A stretch of DNA of 64,000 bases, from assembly GCA_014706295.1 (NCBI GenBank), contig JACSVZ010000001.1, forward strand, positions 79,544,237 through 79,608,236. Direction: 5' to 3'. The DNA is from Lycocorax pyrrhopterus obiensis. Taxonomy: Eukaryota; Chordata; Aves; Passeriformes; Paradisaeidae. Both the position numbers and the translations under genes were made by a program. Every line of letters begins with the position of its first letter. The first letter of the stretch is position 1. The notes beneath the pieces were generated by a model, which was given only the letters and a program-made list of their open reading frames with translations, had not been told where the DNA came from and did no database searches. Below are positions 34,001-47,992 of the stretch, piece after piece.

Positions 34001-37000
34001 CATCTATCACTCCAGGGCTGGCACGGCAGTTCATGGCTGCTGGGACAGCATCTCTTCAAAAGAGGGACATTCCTCTGGCTAAATGGTGAGGTTCAAAGTG
34101 CACATAATCCAGGAACCAGGAACTGATCTGTGACCATCTGCTAGGGTCAAGGGCACTCATTCTCTCTAACCCTCAAGGCAGAATGGTGGGCACTTCTCTC
34201 AGAGGGCAGCTTCAGCTGGGGTCTGCACAAACAGCAAGGGGAGGGGGTGGCAGTAATGCAGAAAAATATCCTGTTTGTGTTCAGGTCTAAGCACTTAGTA
34301 AAGCATTATCTGGTTCTGATTGAAAGCCTTGAGATCTCAGTGGTGATGAATCCTAAGGATTAGGGAGGATTTCTTAGCCTGAAACACTGCAGCAGAGTAA
34401 CTAAGTAAATGTAATTTTGACCCAGTTATAAGAATGTGAACATCTAATAGAGGGTTACTCACAGTAGTTAAAGCTACACTCTTACTCAGTGAGCTGAAAG
34501 GACCCCTTTCGAGTTGATGCAAACATAGTTTTAAAGTGGTTTGATTGTCCAAAGGTATGCACTGTGTAACCCAATTGCCTTAGTTACACTAGGACAACGT
34601 GTATGATAAAGCCAGTGAGTGGATGTGCATCCAGACAAACCTCACTTTACCTTGGGGGCAGAAACATCTTCGTGTTTCAATGAGCAGCCACCCGTCTGTA
34701 ATTCTGTCGACTTTTAGAAAGAAGGCTGAAAAAGAGATTAAACTCCAGTGAGTCAGGGAATAACTTCAGATTTATTTAATTAGAAGGAATCAAGAGCTTT
34801 TTGAGATGTGTTTTTCATGAAAGGAAACTTCCCTCCAGCTGTCTGTCTACTCTAAAGCCCACAGCTGTTCTCTGCTTGATTTCACAGTGCTCACAGGTCT
34901 CCTCCACAGTCTGAGCTGGCCTGTGGGTCTTCTAGGCCTAAGGCTGGCATAGGGGAATCCCTTTATGCTTCTTCAATCTCTTGAAATCTTGCACAAACAA
35001 AAATATTTGCAATATTTTTTTAAGAATGCAAGGCCCTAAGTTAGACTGAAGCAGACTTGCAGAAAATATTGTTCATACTTGAATTCATTTTTATTTAGTT
35101 TAAACTTCATAACTAAGATGTGTATATTTTAACCAACAAAATTGATAAATTGGTGCATATTTAATCAGATTGGCTTCACTCAATCAGAAGGCAGCAGCGG
35201 CTTTCTGGAAACATTGAAGTTGTATTGCCTTGACACCCATGGAAGTGAGGAAAAGGTTCAAGCCCATTCCAGAGGTATTCTAAAATATTCTTTCCTACAT
35301 ATGCCAAAGTCAATGACAAGGAGAGATGACATTTTTCCACCCATACAAAATGTTTGTGCTGTCAAGAACAGAGAAGATGAAGTTTACAGTGACACCAAGC
35401 CTGCATGGCATGCCACAAACATGAAGAAGGGCAGAATTATCAGCGTTTTCCTTATCACTCTCAGCCTCTAACCTATTCCCTGTACATGGCCGTTTAGTTG
35501 CTGACCAACCAATGCTGGTCAAAACATCTGTGGCAGAGCCCAAGACTGAATTGAGTATTATAGCACTGCCAGCATCCCTGACAACCACTTCCATGCCTAC
35601 AAAATGTCTTCAAGCATCCTTCTCTCCAAACCCACACAGTCTCTCTGCCTCTTTGGGATGTCAGAGTATGGTCTAACCAAGGACAATTGTTCTCCTACTT
35701 TCCATTGTCCTCCTACTGTTCTCCACCACTTTCTGCTATCCACCACTGCTGGCATATCAGAGGAGGCATATAATTGAGCCCCTTTTTTTGTTCAGCAAGA
35801 GCTGAAACTATAATGAATTTGGGGGGTGGGGGGGAGGTTTCAAGGACAACTGCAATGGTCAACATCAAGTGGGAAGAAAAATGACTGTCATCAGCATGCA
35901 AAGCCTGCCAGTGAGGTTTTCATACCAGGGAAATATAATCAAGTTTTTAAGGCAGAACCACAAAGCAAGCTCAGCACTTTTGCCATTATTGGAGCTACTG
36001 ACAACAATTACTCTCCTGGTGGCAGGGACAGGGACAGGGGTCTTCTCTCCCTCTTGATTTTGACCTTTGTAAATCTTTTGGCATTGATGCAGCAATTACT
36101 GCTTAAACCTATTACAGGCATGGAGATGGAGCTATCATCAATCACTGCTTTTTGAAGGCCCAGCATCCTGTTGTGCTATACACTGCATGAACACTAAACA
36201 AAAGGCTCGCCCAAAACAAATGCTCGTTTCTTGTTTAATAATCAAGGGGGAATCAGCTTCCTGGGAATCAGGAAGATAGATGTTAAAACTAAAGGTACAT
36301 AATTTCTGATCCTATAGTGACCTTCCAACATCTGTTCTGTTGTCTATTCACAGTTCATACCACTCGTGTAACTGCATGGGGTGAGCACAGGCTTTTTTAA
36401 ATAGTCGCTTAGTAGGCATGCAGTGGCTAATGAAGCAGGCAAACAAGTTTCCTTATAACTACTCCACGCAGCAAAAACAGGCCAGAAACATTTTTGCTTG
36501 TTTTGATTACAGACCAGGTGCTTTTATAAAAAAGGCACATACTCTAGCATGACCTGTATCAAACTACTGTACAGGGTACAGCGACTTCTGTCACAAAGGT
36601 GCAAAACAGGTGCTGGGGTTATTACATGAGCCACAGCTAAAGAACACACATAGTTAAACATGTGGAAGCTGGATGGGAACAGCTGAACAGGCTTCCTGAA
36701 AGCACAGGAAGAAATGTGGGATGCCAAGGGAAGTCAGATAACTTTTCATCTGGGCCATTTAGAGGTAGGACCTTGTTTATTATTATATATAGAAGGAAAT
36801 GCCTTTTATCTAATTTTTAAAGTCTGGTGTATAGATACATGTGATAAAACTTCCATAAATATACACTTATAGACTTATATACACACACATACAATGTATA
36901 TATATATGTACTCCTGTAAGTAAGTATCTTTAAAACCTATTATTTGTCACCTTCAAATTTCTTTTCTTTTTTGGGAGGTTCTGGCTGAATTTCTAACCTT

Positions 37001-39510
37001 GAGAAAAATAGAAATTGTATAGATGTTTATGAAGGTGATCAGATTCTTCTAGAAGGCATTTGTGATGGATTTTGTTCCACAGTATGTTGCAGTCAACTAT
37101 TGTACAGAAATTAGGCATGCAAGTTCCAAAGGAATAAATATTACTGTTTCCACTGTCTCAGTTTCAAACTCTGTTTGAAATCTGCTGAAATCCCTAAGCA
37201 AAAGATCTTTTCTCCATGAAAGCAAGATAGCTGCAAAGAGAGACTTAGAAAGACATGAAAGATGATTTCACTACAAATGAACATATAAAAAACCCAATGT
37301 CCAAAAGACAGATGGTTTTAACTAATGATACCTGTTAGGCTTTTGGGTTTTTTACAGAACTGTGAAAGTTTCAAATGTCTGTGGTCCTCAAAATCACAAG
37401 AACACGGAGACACAGAAATCTTAAGGTTTGGATTGTGTCTTGAATTGGTTGGAATTGAGAGGATTCAGTTGTGCCTGTGCTAATAAACCCAACACTGGCA
37501 TTTAACTCCTGCAGTGGTGGCTAAGGCTGGCAGTGTGAGAAAGCTCACATACAGATCTCTGCAGGAAGTCTCAGCCCCTGGAGTTTTAAGCTTGCAGGAG
37601 GAAAACGGATTCATAAAATCTTTTTGGAGAGGGAAGAATGAGCCATTTATTAGTTGAAATTTTGGGAGGCATCCAGGAAGACTGAATAAATGTATGTGTA
37701 GTAAAAACAGCTTTTTCATGGGATGCTTGAAGCCAGAGACTCATGAGAGATAATCTGGGACAGGAAACATAGCAACTGACTATCTACTTATTAATAAGGA
37801 GATCTGGCACTTTCTGACAGCAGTTTTGCAGACATTCAGCACTTCAAAGGACCAACCAAGTTAAAAATCTTCAGCTCCCTTATGTCTGTCAAACAGGCAC
37901 ATGATTCAGCTGTTGCAGAGGGACACAGGTGCCCAGACCTGAACAAAGGAAAAGATAATTATAAGAATCCACAGCAAAACTGCAATGAGTGACCCATTTA
38001 ATGCCTTCCATCAAAGACTCTGTCCAGAACACTCTCCCACCAGGCCAGGGCCAAATCCCCAAACCTCAGAGTGTCGATGCCCAGCTGTTCTACACATAGC
38101 TTTGGTACAAAATGTCTGATACAAAAGCATTATGGAAAGTTTCCATCTTGCTCCCTCAGCTTTCACCTTCTCCATTTTTCCTACATGAGAATGCTTCTGA
38201 CTCTCAGAGAAGTCAGTTTTCTCTTGACACCTTAATAACTAAATAGGTACTGTAAACTTCCCAGCAGAAGGAAGCTGGCAAAATTGTCCAATTTGCTAAG
38301 AGAACTGCAGCTACAATTTGCAGTTTTTGTAACTACAGACCTGAGTTAGATTCTAATACAAGAACATATTAAAATATCCGAAGGCAAAAGAACTACTCTG
38401 GGAGGAAAGGTCTCCCAAACTACCTGTAGGCAGAGACAGCCCAATAATATTTGATTCATCTAGTAAAACATATCTGTCAAGAAGAAATCTTCTTGATGAT
38501 ATATATTTCTGATGATATTTCCAAGACAACTGGACATGAGGGGTGACCTTCAAAATTAAAGGCACTCAGACCCACAGCAGGTGCAATGTAAACATGTATT
38601 ATGGCTCTGTCTTTCTCCTTCTTCCTCTTAAAAGAGAACAGGAGAATGGGAAGAACAATCTACTCAATGTGGTAGTGACTTGGAAACATCAACCTTTTTT
38701 GCTGATTCTGAATTTGGATCAGGAACACAAAAAACTCTAAATTAAACCTTTTTTTTTTCTGTTTCTCACTCCTTTATGTAAACCAGATAGAAGATACAGC
38801 AATTGAAAAAGGTCTGCAAAAATTAGACCAGTACACTAAAGGCAATCCATTCTTCCTGAAAGCAATGCTGTAATATGACAGAAATGTCTAATACTGTAAA
38901 AACAACTTGGGACTGTATTCCATCCCTCCAGTCCATAGAGTTAGAAACTGTTCAACTCTCAACATAATTTAGAGCAACCCTTGAAACTTTTAAAGTTCTC
39001 TGACATCCAGTAACAATCACAGCCACGCCAGCAGGACCACTGACATTCTGCAATACTTTCATCCATAGTGTGCTTCCAGCACATCTCCTCCCCTGAGGCA
39101 TCTAGGAGGGATCAAGGCAGTCAGTCACCTAAACTCCTCACTGTCCTTAGAATTCATGGAAGAAGGGAAATCCTCAGTTCTCCATTTAGGGAATACAAAG
39201 AGTAAGAAGGGCAGGAGAAGATGTAGCTGAGGCACAGTTTATAAACAACCAGTGTCAGAATAGAGAGAAATTACTTGGAGGTGTTAATATGCAGCCAAAC
39301 ATAGTTTGTCTCATCAAAAGAGGCAGTATAAAGTCAAAGTCTTCATGCCTGAAAACTCAAGTTATCCAGGTTCTCCAGAAAGCCATTAAATCATCTCCAT
39401 TTCCTACTTTTCAGACCAAACATTTAAGATGTAGGCATAAAATTAGTTTGTCCGGAGTCTATCAATGGTAATCCTTCATCACATTTCATCTTCAGGATAG
39501 CTTTTTTTTC
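25001..39510. other. Single-copy non-coding sequence, no recognised genes
   Basis: Chance frames only, up to about 120 codons and without family motifs. Simple features: an alternating TA/CA-rich tract at about 36876-36910, a small inverted repeat TGTACAA...TTGTACT around 32209-32232, and a G-run at 35820-35836. No transposon is recognised across about 14 kb, an unusually clean stretch for this window. Confidence 0.55.
36876..36910. repeat. TA/CA-rich simple repeat
   Basis: Runs of TATATACACACACATACA and ATGTATATATATATG-type sequence form an alternating purine-pyrimidine tract. Confidence 0.75.
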
Positions 39511-39514
39511 TTCA

Positions 39515-39537
39515 TTTTTTTTTTTTTTTTTTTTTTT
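39515..39537. repeat. Poly(T) tract, ~23 bases
   Basis: Uninterrupted T run preceded by a shorter T8-9 run and TTCA. I looked for a retroposed gene to its right on the - strand and saw none. Confidence 0.9.
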
Positions 39538-42500
39538 ACAAGACACACTGAGTAAAAGAAATTTTATCAATAATAATACACAATACCAGAAACATTTCTT
39601 GCTTCTCTTGGTCAGGAGTATGTGGCCAGACCTCTTCATTCTATAAAAACATCAGTTGTTTGTGGTGGATTGCCCTTGCTGAAGCATGGTTCAGGTACAG
39701 CAAGCAACAAAATACTGTTTGCTCTCAAACCACCTCATTTTTGCCCTCAAACTTCCTTCATCTCACAGTTGTTGTTAATCATTTTTAAACACTCATGTGC
39801 ACCATGATTATACTGTGGTTACAAAGGATGGCATTTTCCCTACTAAATTAAAAAGTCTTTACTGGGGGTCTTAGGAATCTTGCTCTCGCTCTATAGTCAA
39901 CATCAAAGGACAGACAGGTTTACACGATGATGCTTCAACCCTTCCAAGAAGTGGACAAAATGCTGTTGCCTGGATATAAAACTATCCAGAAGACCCTGCA
40001 CACAGAGAGATTATCAGTCATTCTGGAAAGAATAAGAAGGACCTCAGGTCCTGGAAGTGTATGTTCTGGGTGTGGTTCTACTCATCCACCGATTCATCTA
40101 CAACTACAATGGTGGAGCACAGAGTTTATTAAATTCACAGAGGATGATGACCTTTGAGTGTCAGAGCATGAACAGTAGATACCTTGAAGGACAGATTTCT
40201 TCATAAATTGAAAATATGAATTACTAAAATATGAAAAAAAAATCAACACAGCCAAACATAAAATGTTTTCAGTATCTAGAAATTATCAATTAGACTTAGT
40301 GAAAAGGATTGCTATAGGATATATTAGATGACACACTGAGATCTTTTATTTTTCTCTATGCATTGTTGTCTGGAGGAGCCTATCTCTACTTAATGCCTAA
40401 AAACTACACGTATGTAAAGTGTTTAGTATCCTAATATCTGCACTTTAGGTACCTAATATTAAAAGAAAGAGAGAAAAAAGAAATAAGTCACTGTTTATTC
40501 ACTCTCTATTAATAAACTCTTCTCGTCACATGCCTGATCCCTTTTATTAGAAGAAGAAGATCCTTGGTTTAGTATATCAGACATTCAAGGGCATATCGTT
40601 TCTTACCTTAATGCAGAGTAAAGAACAGAAGACAGGACAAATATTTCAGTATTGTCCTATTTCTTTCTTGAGCTAAATTAATTTCAGAATCTGCACTTGA
40701 AACATACAACTTATCTTGGTATCTGATAGCTACAAAGTGCCCCAGACAAAACACCACAAATACAGAAGACGTGGGATAATGGTTACAATCCGTGCCAGGA
40801 AGAGGAAGGATCGTATTACACCTGGGAAAGAGAGTGTCTAAGTAAACCTGCAAGGGACTTGAGCTCTCCCGGGAATAAACAATTCTGCACTGTCTGTGAT
40901 AGCACTAAATTTCAATACAAAATTAAGGTGAAGGAACAAGGAAAAAGAGTGCAATATTTATAGAAAATATTTCTTTGGTAAGTCATAACCAGTACATAAA
41001 ACCACAAGATGATTTGCCAAAGTGATAAATTGTTCCTAAAGACAGATTAACAGAATAAAGAAAGAAAAAATAAAAACTGTATCATATGTTGTCCTCAGCC
41101 TTTCTCTCCACAGTGCTAAGCAGTATTTAGCTGTTCTTAGAGTTCTGTTTCCCAGACTTCATTCCTCCAACACATGCCGAAAACTCAGATGGAGCTTCTC
41201 CATGCTGACTGGGTCCCTTCTGACAAACTCTCCTCTCAAGTTAATCTAAAACTGAAGATCTGGAAAAATGTCTTATTATGCAGCAGCAGTCGGCTTTTTG
41301 TCCTGGGAGATTTTTCTCTAAATTGCCAAACATTTTAATGGCTGGAAGTCACTAGCTTTTGTCTTCTAACTGACTTGTTAGCACACATTGTCTCCTAAAT
41401 CAGAATGAAGACTAATGACAACTTAAATGCCAGAAACAGTCTTGAGAGGCTAAATTAAGTTCATGCCTCCATCCAAATGCAAGAAAAATTTTGTGATTTC
41501 AGATGAAACTCAGGGGTTACATGCATATAAGTCGCTGGAAATATCACAGATTCCAGTTAATACCTACTGCCAAATTTTGCACTGATTTACACCATCTGCC
41601 ACCATATTAGTGTCACTCACTAAAATCTGTGGAAGATCTGGCTCATTACACAGTTTCATTTATTTGGTATTATATACTGCAAAGGAACAGAAAAAACTTC
41701 ATATTGTAAAAACCTCTAATCCATTCTCATAACAGCAAAGCTTAAACACTTTCTTTCATTTGTGCTGACAGAATTGTCATTATACAGGCAATCATTTGGA
41801 ATGATTTGTTTCACCCATCTTTATCTTTTGGATTGACTGTTTCCATTTACACCTTAAACATTTAAGAACTTCTTAGTCACTACTTTTTTTTTTTCTAGTT
41901 TGAGCCACTATTGCCAGACAGGTTGTGCTATATAAAAGAGATGTTAGAAACTTTGTCCTTATTTTTGATGTGAATACTGTTGATTTTTCATTGCTGAAAA
42001 ACACTCTGAAACATCATGGTGATTCATAGTAGCAGACATTCATTGCAAAAATGTCTGTCCTTTCGTGCCAACCAACTTGCAGTGATAATGGCAGATACCA
42101 GGTGCTGCAGTTGTAGTGGTTGTTTTGAGATATGTGATTCAGTTTAACTGGGTACTTTACCCACTGGTATCCTGGTCTTTTACTGCTCTGCTATTGCCCC
42201 TCCAGCAGCATCCTCTGAAACAATTTTGTCAACTGCAGAAATCAAACTATCCATTTCAATTCTCCCTAAGAAAGCAGGGTAAATACGCACCAATCTCTTT
42301 TCCTCCTGCTGTCTTTCCAGAAGACTCTGAATATGTAACACTTTCTGCTAATGCACTGAATCGTTATCTTCTGTGTAATTTCAACATTATGTTGTCACTT
42401 CTGAATGTTAATGTTGATCCTGAGCCAAGACCAACAGTTTCATATTTTACAGAGATTTTGAACTTTTCAGCTATGGTGAACTTCATCTTCTGTCTTTTTT

Positions 42501-44892
42501 CTAGGTTCTGGTGGGATCTTACATCACATTGAGTAATATTTAGACCACCTACAAAGGTCTCTAAAATCAAGATTGTTAAGAGTAGTTCAATCCCTTCTCT
42601 TCAGAATCACCAGATTCTGTCTTCACACAGAAACAAAACAGTCAAAGGTAGATTCCATATACAAACCTCCTATTAAAAGCTTCATTTTGTCTGTAGTTAC
42701 CCACTGAATACACAGTCAAGCAGTGTCACAGTGCAGATTAAGAGAAGGTGTCCTGGACCACATGCAGCTCTCATACATGTAGTTTAGGAGACACCTAGTC
42801 CAAAGATAGATCTAGAGGTGATCAGAACACGGAAAATGGTGCAATTTGGTCTGATGGAGATGACAGAATCTATACCAACACATTACACCCTTAAATAGTA
42901 AACCATAGCAAAGGAGGCCCTCTTCTTCTCCATTTCACACGTGCAGGATCACAAGCTGATGCTAGAGGAAGGCAACCCAGCCATTTGAAGACATTGTTTG
43001 ATCTGTATCATTGGAATCATTTATGCATACAAAATATAAGCCAGAGGAGTCAGAGGTGACTGTTTCCTATAAGAATGGTGATTTCAGATAAGATGAAGAA
43101 TGCTTAACAGCCATTTTGCCTAGACATTTCTAGATATAGAATTTCACTGACCATGCCTAGTAACAGAATGGGCATTCAAAGAAAAAAGAAAAATAGTTCT
43201 AACTCAAAAAGACCCCTTATTTTACGTAAGCCCTCATAGAAGGTAAAGACCTATGCTTCAAAGAAGATCAATCCCTTACAGAAGATGATTGAAGGCCAAG
43301 GCTTGTGAATACCTGCCAAATGGAGGTACTTCCACTTTGGGATACCCGTCTTGAAAATCTAGTACATCTGGTTGTTTCAAAAACACTGCTAGTTCTACCA
43401 AAACCAGTGATTTGGGTGACAGGGCCATATCACCCTTCCCTTGGAAAGCACAGTTGTGTCTTGAACACTGATACTTTTGGCTTTACATTCTAATTAGTGG
43501 TGACTATAAGCCAAGGCACAGTTAAGGCAAAGAAGACAAATACAAATGAAAAGTTTAACGAACTATAAAAAAGATATAAAACTCCATTTCTGTCATGGGT
43601 CAGAACAGATTTCAGAAGGAAAACTGAAGGGTTTTTCTCTAAACAGCTTCACTTATTTTGAAAACGGTAATCATGAGAGAAGACAACAAATATTGCGATG
43701 ACGGGATGGTCATTTCGGCTAGTCTTGGGAACTGTGATATAAAAATAATTCAAAGGTTTTGTGGATGTTTATATTCTATAATGTCTTCCCATCCACTTAG
43801 TCCCATTAATATCCTTCTAGTCTCCAAGATTTCTGAAACTGTCAGCTATTAGCCAGTGTGCTGCAAAAGACCTTCATTTGTATCCTTGGCTTTGGCACTG
43901 TACCCGGTCTGCATCCCGTTCCTGTGATGAACACCTGCACTGACATTCCTTCTCAGCAAATAGATTTTGTTACAAATGATCCCATTATTGATTTTGTAGT
44001 AAGCTGAGTAAATCCTAAGTCTCAAGTACAGTATGGTGGTTATGTTTCACAGCTCTCAGTACCTTATTGGCATTCAAGTTGTGCTAGCCCCCACTAAAAT
44101 CATTCTGTTGTGGCATGAAGCACAAATACATTTTACTGTTACGCTTGCTGCAGTGCTGCCAATTATTTTAATGCTGCCATATGAGAAATAAATGAATGCT
44201 TAGATGTTTGTTTCAGAAGCTGATTTTTAAGAAAAATCATTCTCTGCATTCTTTGCAGAATGTGCTTTGATCACGACAAAATCTAGATCACGGAATCTAG
44301 CCAAATTCTTGTGAGGCAAGCCTGCCTTTTATAGACAGACACAACATAGATGCCTCTTTTTACTATTTTTGAGTAAATGCGGTATATTGTTGCCTTTAAT
44401 ACACTAAAGTTAGCAAAGCCTGCAACAGCAGATTGCGAAACAGACCTCATCACGTTTTAACCACTGCTGCCCTCTTTGTCAAGAACAACCATCAGAAATC
44501 GGAGCAGGGGTTTTTTTTAAATCACACACTGAAAAAAAAACCCCATCCTTTCTCTGCCCCTCCCCCACTTCCACGAAATGATTTCTTTCTGGTCCCAAAG
44601 GGTGCTTGCATTTGAACGACAGACCTTCAGTCCGTCACATGCCACCAATTCCTGCGTTCAATAGTAATGAGGCCTGTCACATTACAGTTTGTTGATAAAA
44701 TGCTAAACAAGATTGGCAGGTAAATCTAAGGAAATTTGGAGGTCAAGAGGTTAGAAAACCTCCCCGTGCACCTATTGAATATCAGGGATCAATCTAACAT
44801 TTTTTAACTCACTAATTAGAGTGAAACATACCTTAGCTTCCCTAAATATGTAGAAGGTCACAGCTGCCAGACAGATAATCCAATGTGCTCTT
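39538..44892. other. Single-copy non-coding sequence, no recognised genes
   Basis: No transposon or RNA gene is recognised. The largest frame (42116-42532, 138 codons, +) is hydrophobic and low in charged residues, matches no family I know, and lacks supporting splice context. Confidence 0.55.
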
Positions 44893-44970
44893 TTCCCTGC
44901 CTGTGGTGGAGGTGCTGGAACTAGATGATTTTTAAGGTCCCTTTCAACCCAAACCATCCTGTGTTTCCAT
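44893..44970 (+). mobile_element. CR1 LINE 3' end fragment
   Basis: GGAACTAGATGATTTTTAAGG followed by TCCCTTTCAACCCAAACCATCCTGTG is the characteristic CR1 3' untranslated end in + orientation. The upstream part (CTGCCTGTGGTGGAGGTGC) fits the preceding consensus with losses. It is about 80 bases long and ends in an imperfect octamer tail. Confidence 0.85.
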
Positions 44971-47411
44971 AATTTGAGAGCACCTATTTCTTTCTGTTCC
45001 TGTAAGGGAGCCTGGGACCCAGAAAACATGTGGAATCTATTTGCTGGGCCAGACATCCTCTGCTGATGTGTGCAACCACTCCAAGATCAATGTCTTGAGT
45101 GCTGATGCTGCTAACTGAACTCCATGCATTCTGTTATACAGAAAAGGACAATCATGGAGGACTTGGAGCAAATATGCCATTATCCTTCAGCAGCTGAACT
45201 CTTGAATCTCTACCCACACCCCCTGATTGAACCTACATGGCATTTTAATATTCCACTTACTTATGCTCAGATAACTCAAAACCGAGGAGATTTTTATGTC
45301 AAGGTGGTGGTTGGGAGGTAGACAGGCAGCCAGAGGCAGAAGTTGCTTTGGAGCTTGAGCTGCTTTCTCAGCAAATTACCACTCACAGAGCAAAACAGAG
45401 AAAAGGGTGCAGAGCTGTCTTTAATAGGTTTATCTCATGAACATTTTGTGAAGATGCTCACAGATAATTTGTGCAGGTTATATGACTAAAAAAGCAGACA
45501 CCAGGGACAGAACTTGTCCCCTCTCTTTTAGATATCTGCATTGCCTGTATCCCAAATATGCATTCTGAGATCCCTGTATGACTAGCGGAAGAAAACAACT
45601 TTCAGGACCCAAACCTTTCTGAGAAAATCCCTTGGGCACTGGCATTTGCTGACTGGCACAGGGACCACAGTGCATGAAAAAGTTGTTTGGCATCAGACAC
45701 AAGAAAATCATACCCTGATTTGTGTCTGTTTCCTAATGGCAGAAGGCACAATGGGTAGAAAGAAACCATCCCAAAGGTTATCTTTACCCCATATATTTCG
45801 ATTCCTTCCTAGAGCAGTGTCAACCAGAGCTGCGCTTGCCGACAGCTGGTGCCATTCATTTTTGTTACACACATCTGCTGTCTTCTTTAAATGCTTTCTC
45901 CGTAATATGGATTTTTTTCTCCAGGATTTAGATTACATTTTTAGGTAGCTGGGAAAAGGGAACAAAAGATTGTTTACAGGCTGCAGAAGTGGAGAAAGGT
46001 TCTGTGCAGAAATGAAATGAAGAAGCTTCTTGGCAGAAAATCAACCTGCCACACTGTGTTGTGCTTGCCTGTCTGCCCCAGAGCCTGACTGTCAGTGTGC
46101 ACTGTGCAAGTGTATGTACTTCAAAGAGCTACTTCGCTTTACTCCTGCTGAGAATTTGCCCCCCAGGCTATAAAGTACTTAGGAAGCACATGATATATGT
46201 CTTAACCCTCTGTTTGCTTACAATTTATGCATCTTTCTTTGTGATGTAGCATTGTTATTAAATGGCACAATGAAAGTTTGAACAAGTAAAACCTACTATA
46301 CTGTGATGTTCCACCGATATATTCATCAGCAATCCTTTCTGCTAGTTATATTGGAGATAGAGAAGCACTACAGTATTTCTGATTTCAATACCGTGCTTTG
46401 CATCAGGATTTAAAAAAAAAAAGACATCAGTTAGAATTATGTAAATCCTATTCAAAGGAAAAGGATTGTTGATATTTGTTCTGGCAGAATGCATGCTCCA
46501 TGTTGACATGTTTTTCCTGAATTACACAAGCTGATGCTTATAAGACGCATCAGAGCCAAAGTGACACAGCACAACTCAATCGTTACCATAGGACTACAAA
46601 ATGAATACATTGTTGACCCAGAGGGTAAGTACAATTAGCTAGACAGCTTATTTTTCCTTGAAAAATTCCTTTTTTTCCATTCTTTTTTTCCTTGAAAATA
46701 CAATTGATAATTTTATGTAGAAATTAAAATCAAAAGAAAGGTTATAGTTTTCAAAGGCTCTTCCAAGCCCACAGGTTACTTGTTTAAGGGCTCTACAACA
46801 TCCTTCTGTTGAGTAGCCAGGATACAAACTATCAAAGCAATGAAGTTTAGCTTTATGGTCACAGTAGGCATTACCTCACAATGGATGGTACATTCATGCA
46901 TTTATATCAAAATGATGTTTACTGCTTAAAAACAGAGCCATTTTGACACATGGCTAAAAAAAAACACTGTTGAAAAAAACAAAACAGACTGTTACAGATG
47001 TAACTTTAAAGATATTTGATAAGCATGCAGCGCTAAGGGGAAATGCATTGCTAAGCAGCTAAGGGAAGAGAACTTGACTCTCCCAAGAGCTCTCTTGGAA
47101 CTAAGTGTCCAAACTTCAGCTTCAACACTACATAGCTTTGGTGGCAATCACAGTTTAACTGTTTTATCCCCTCCCTCATGTCTTCCCACCACAGGACACT
47201 CTCCTTTTGCCTGTTCTGTGACAGCCATTCATGGCATTGTGTGGTCAAATTGATAGACCTAAAAAAACAACTTTGTTGTTGCTTATATAAACCAAAAAAT
47301 TTTCTGCACAGTGACTTGAGCAAGGAAGCACGTCTTGACCTCATTGTGGGATTGTGAAGTGGTATGAGCAGGTGCAGCTTAATGTGATACTAATACAAAG
47401 GTCTTCATAGC
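44971..47411. other. Single-copy non-coding sequence
   Basis: Nothing recognised beyond short chance frames (100 codons at most) and A-rich runs near 46410 and 46960. Confidence 0.55.
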
Positions 47412-47992
47412 TGTGCTGGTTATGGCTGGGGTAAAGTTAATTTTCTTCACAGTGGGGCTGTGTTTTGGATTTGTCATGAGCACAGGGTTGATATTACAGA
47501 GGTGTTTTTGTTATTGCTGAGCAGGGCTTATAAAGCCAAAGTCTTTTCTGATTTCCACACTGCCATGCTGGTGAGGAAGTTGGGAGTGCATGGGAGGCTG
47601 GGAGGAGACACAGCCAAGACAGGAGATCCCAGCTGCCCAAAGGGATATTCCAGACCATATGGCATCATGCTCAGTACATAGAACTAGGGAAAAGAAGGAG
47701 GAAGGGGGGGGAAGTTTGAAGCGATGGTGTTTTTCTGCAGAATAACCACTATGTGTCCTGGGCCCTGCTCTCCTGGAGATGGCTGAACACCTGCCTGCCC
47801 CTGAGAAGCACTGAATTAATTACTTATTTTGCTTTGCTTGCGTGGGTGGCTTTTGCTTTCTCTATTGAACTGTCTTTATGTCAGCACATGAGTTTTCCGG
47901 CTTTTACTCTTCCTATTCTCTCCCCGATGCTGTTGGTGGGGGAGTGAGCAGCTGTGTGGGGCTTGGCTGCTGGTTGGTGCTAAACCAAAACA
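47412..47992 (+). mobile_element. Solo LTR, avian ERVL-like family
   Basis: The sequence begins TGTGCTGGTTATGGCTGGGG and ends GGTGCTAAACCAAAACA, so it has TG...CA termini. Its inside matches the well-known bird ERVL LTR layout: AGTTAATTTTCTTCACAGT near the start, GTTATTGCTGAGCAG, AAAGGGATATTCCAGACCAT, CCTGGAGATGGCTGAACACC, and TTTTACTCTTCC..ATTCTCTCCCC near the end. It is flanked by ATAGC (47407-47411) and CTAGC (47993-47997), a 5-bp target duplication with one mismatch, as ERVL integrases produce. No internal region is present. The copy at 51840-52319 is the same family in reverse, which supports the boundaries. Confidence 0.92.

Noticed and set aside
39515..39537. Poly(T) as the tail of a retroposed gene on the - strand
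   Set aside because: No poly(A) signal or coding similarity was seen in the sequence to the right read on the - strand.
42116..42532. 138-codon hydrophobic frame as a membrane protein
   Set aside because: Hydrophobicity follows from T-rich composition; there is no consistent transmembrane pattern or family match.
47460..47947. Open frames at 47460-47681 and 47753-47947 as genes
   Set aside because: They lie wholly inside the solo LTR.
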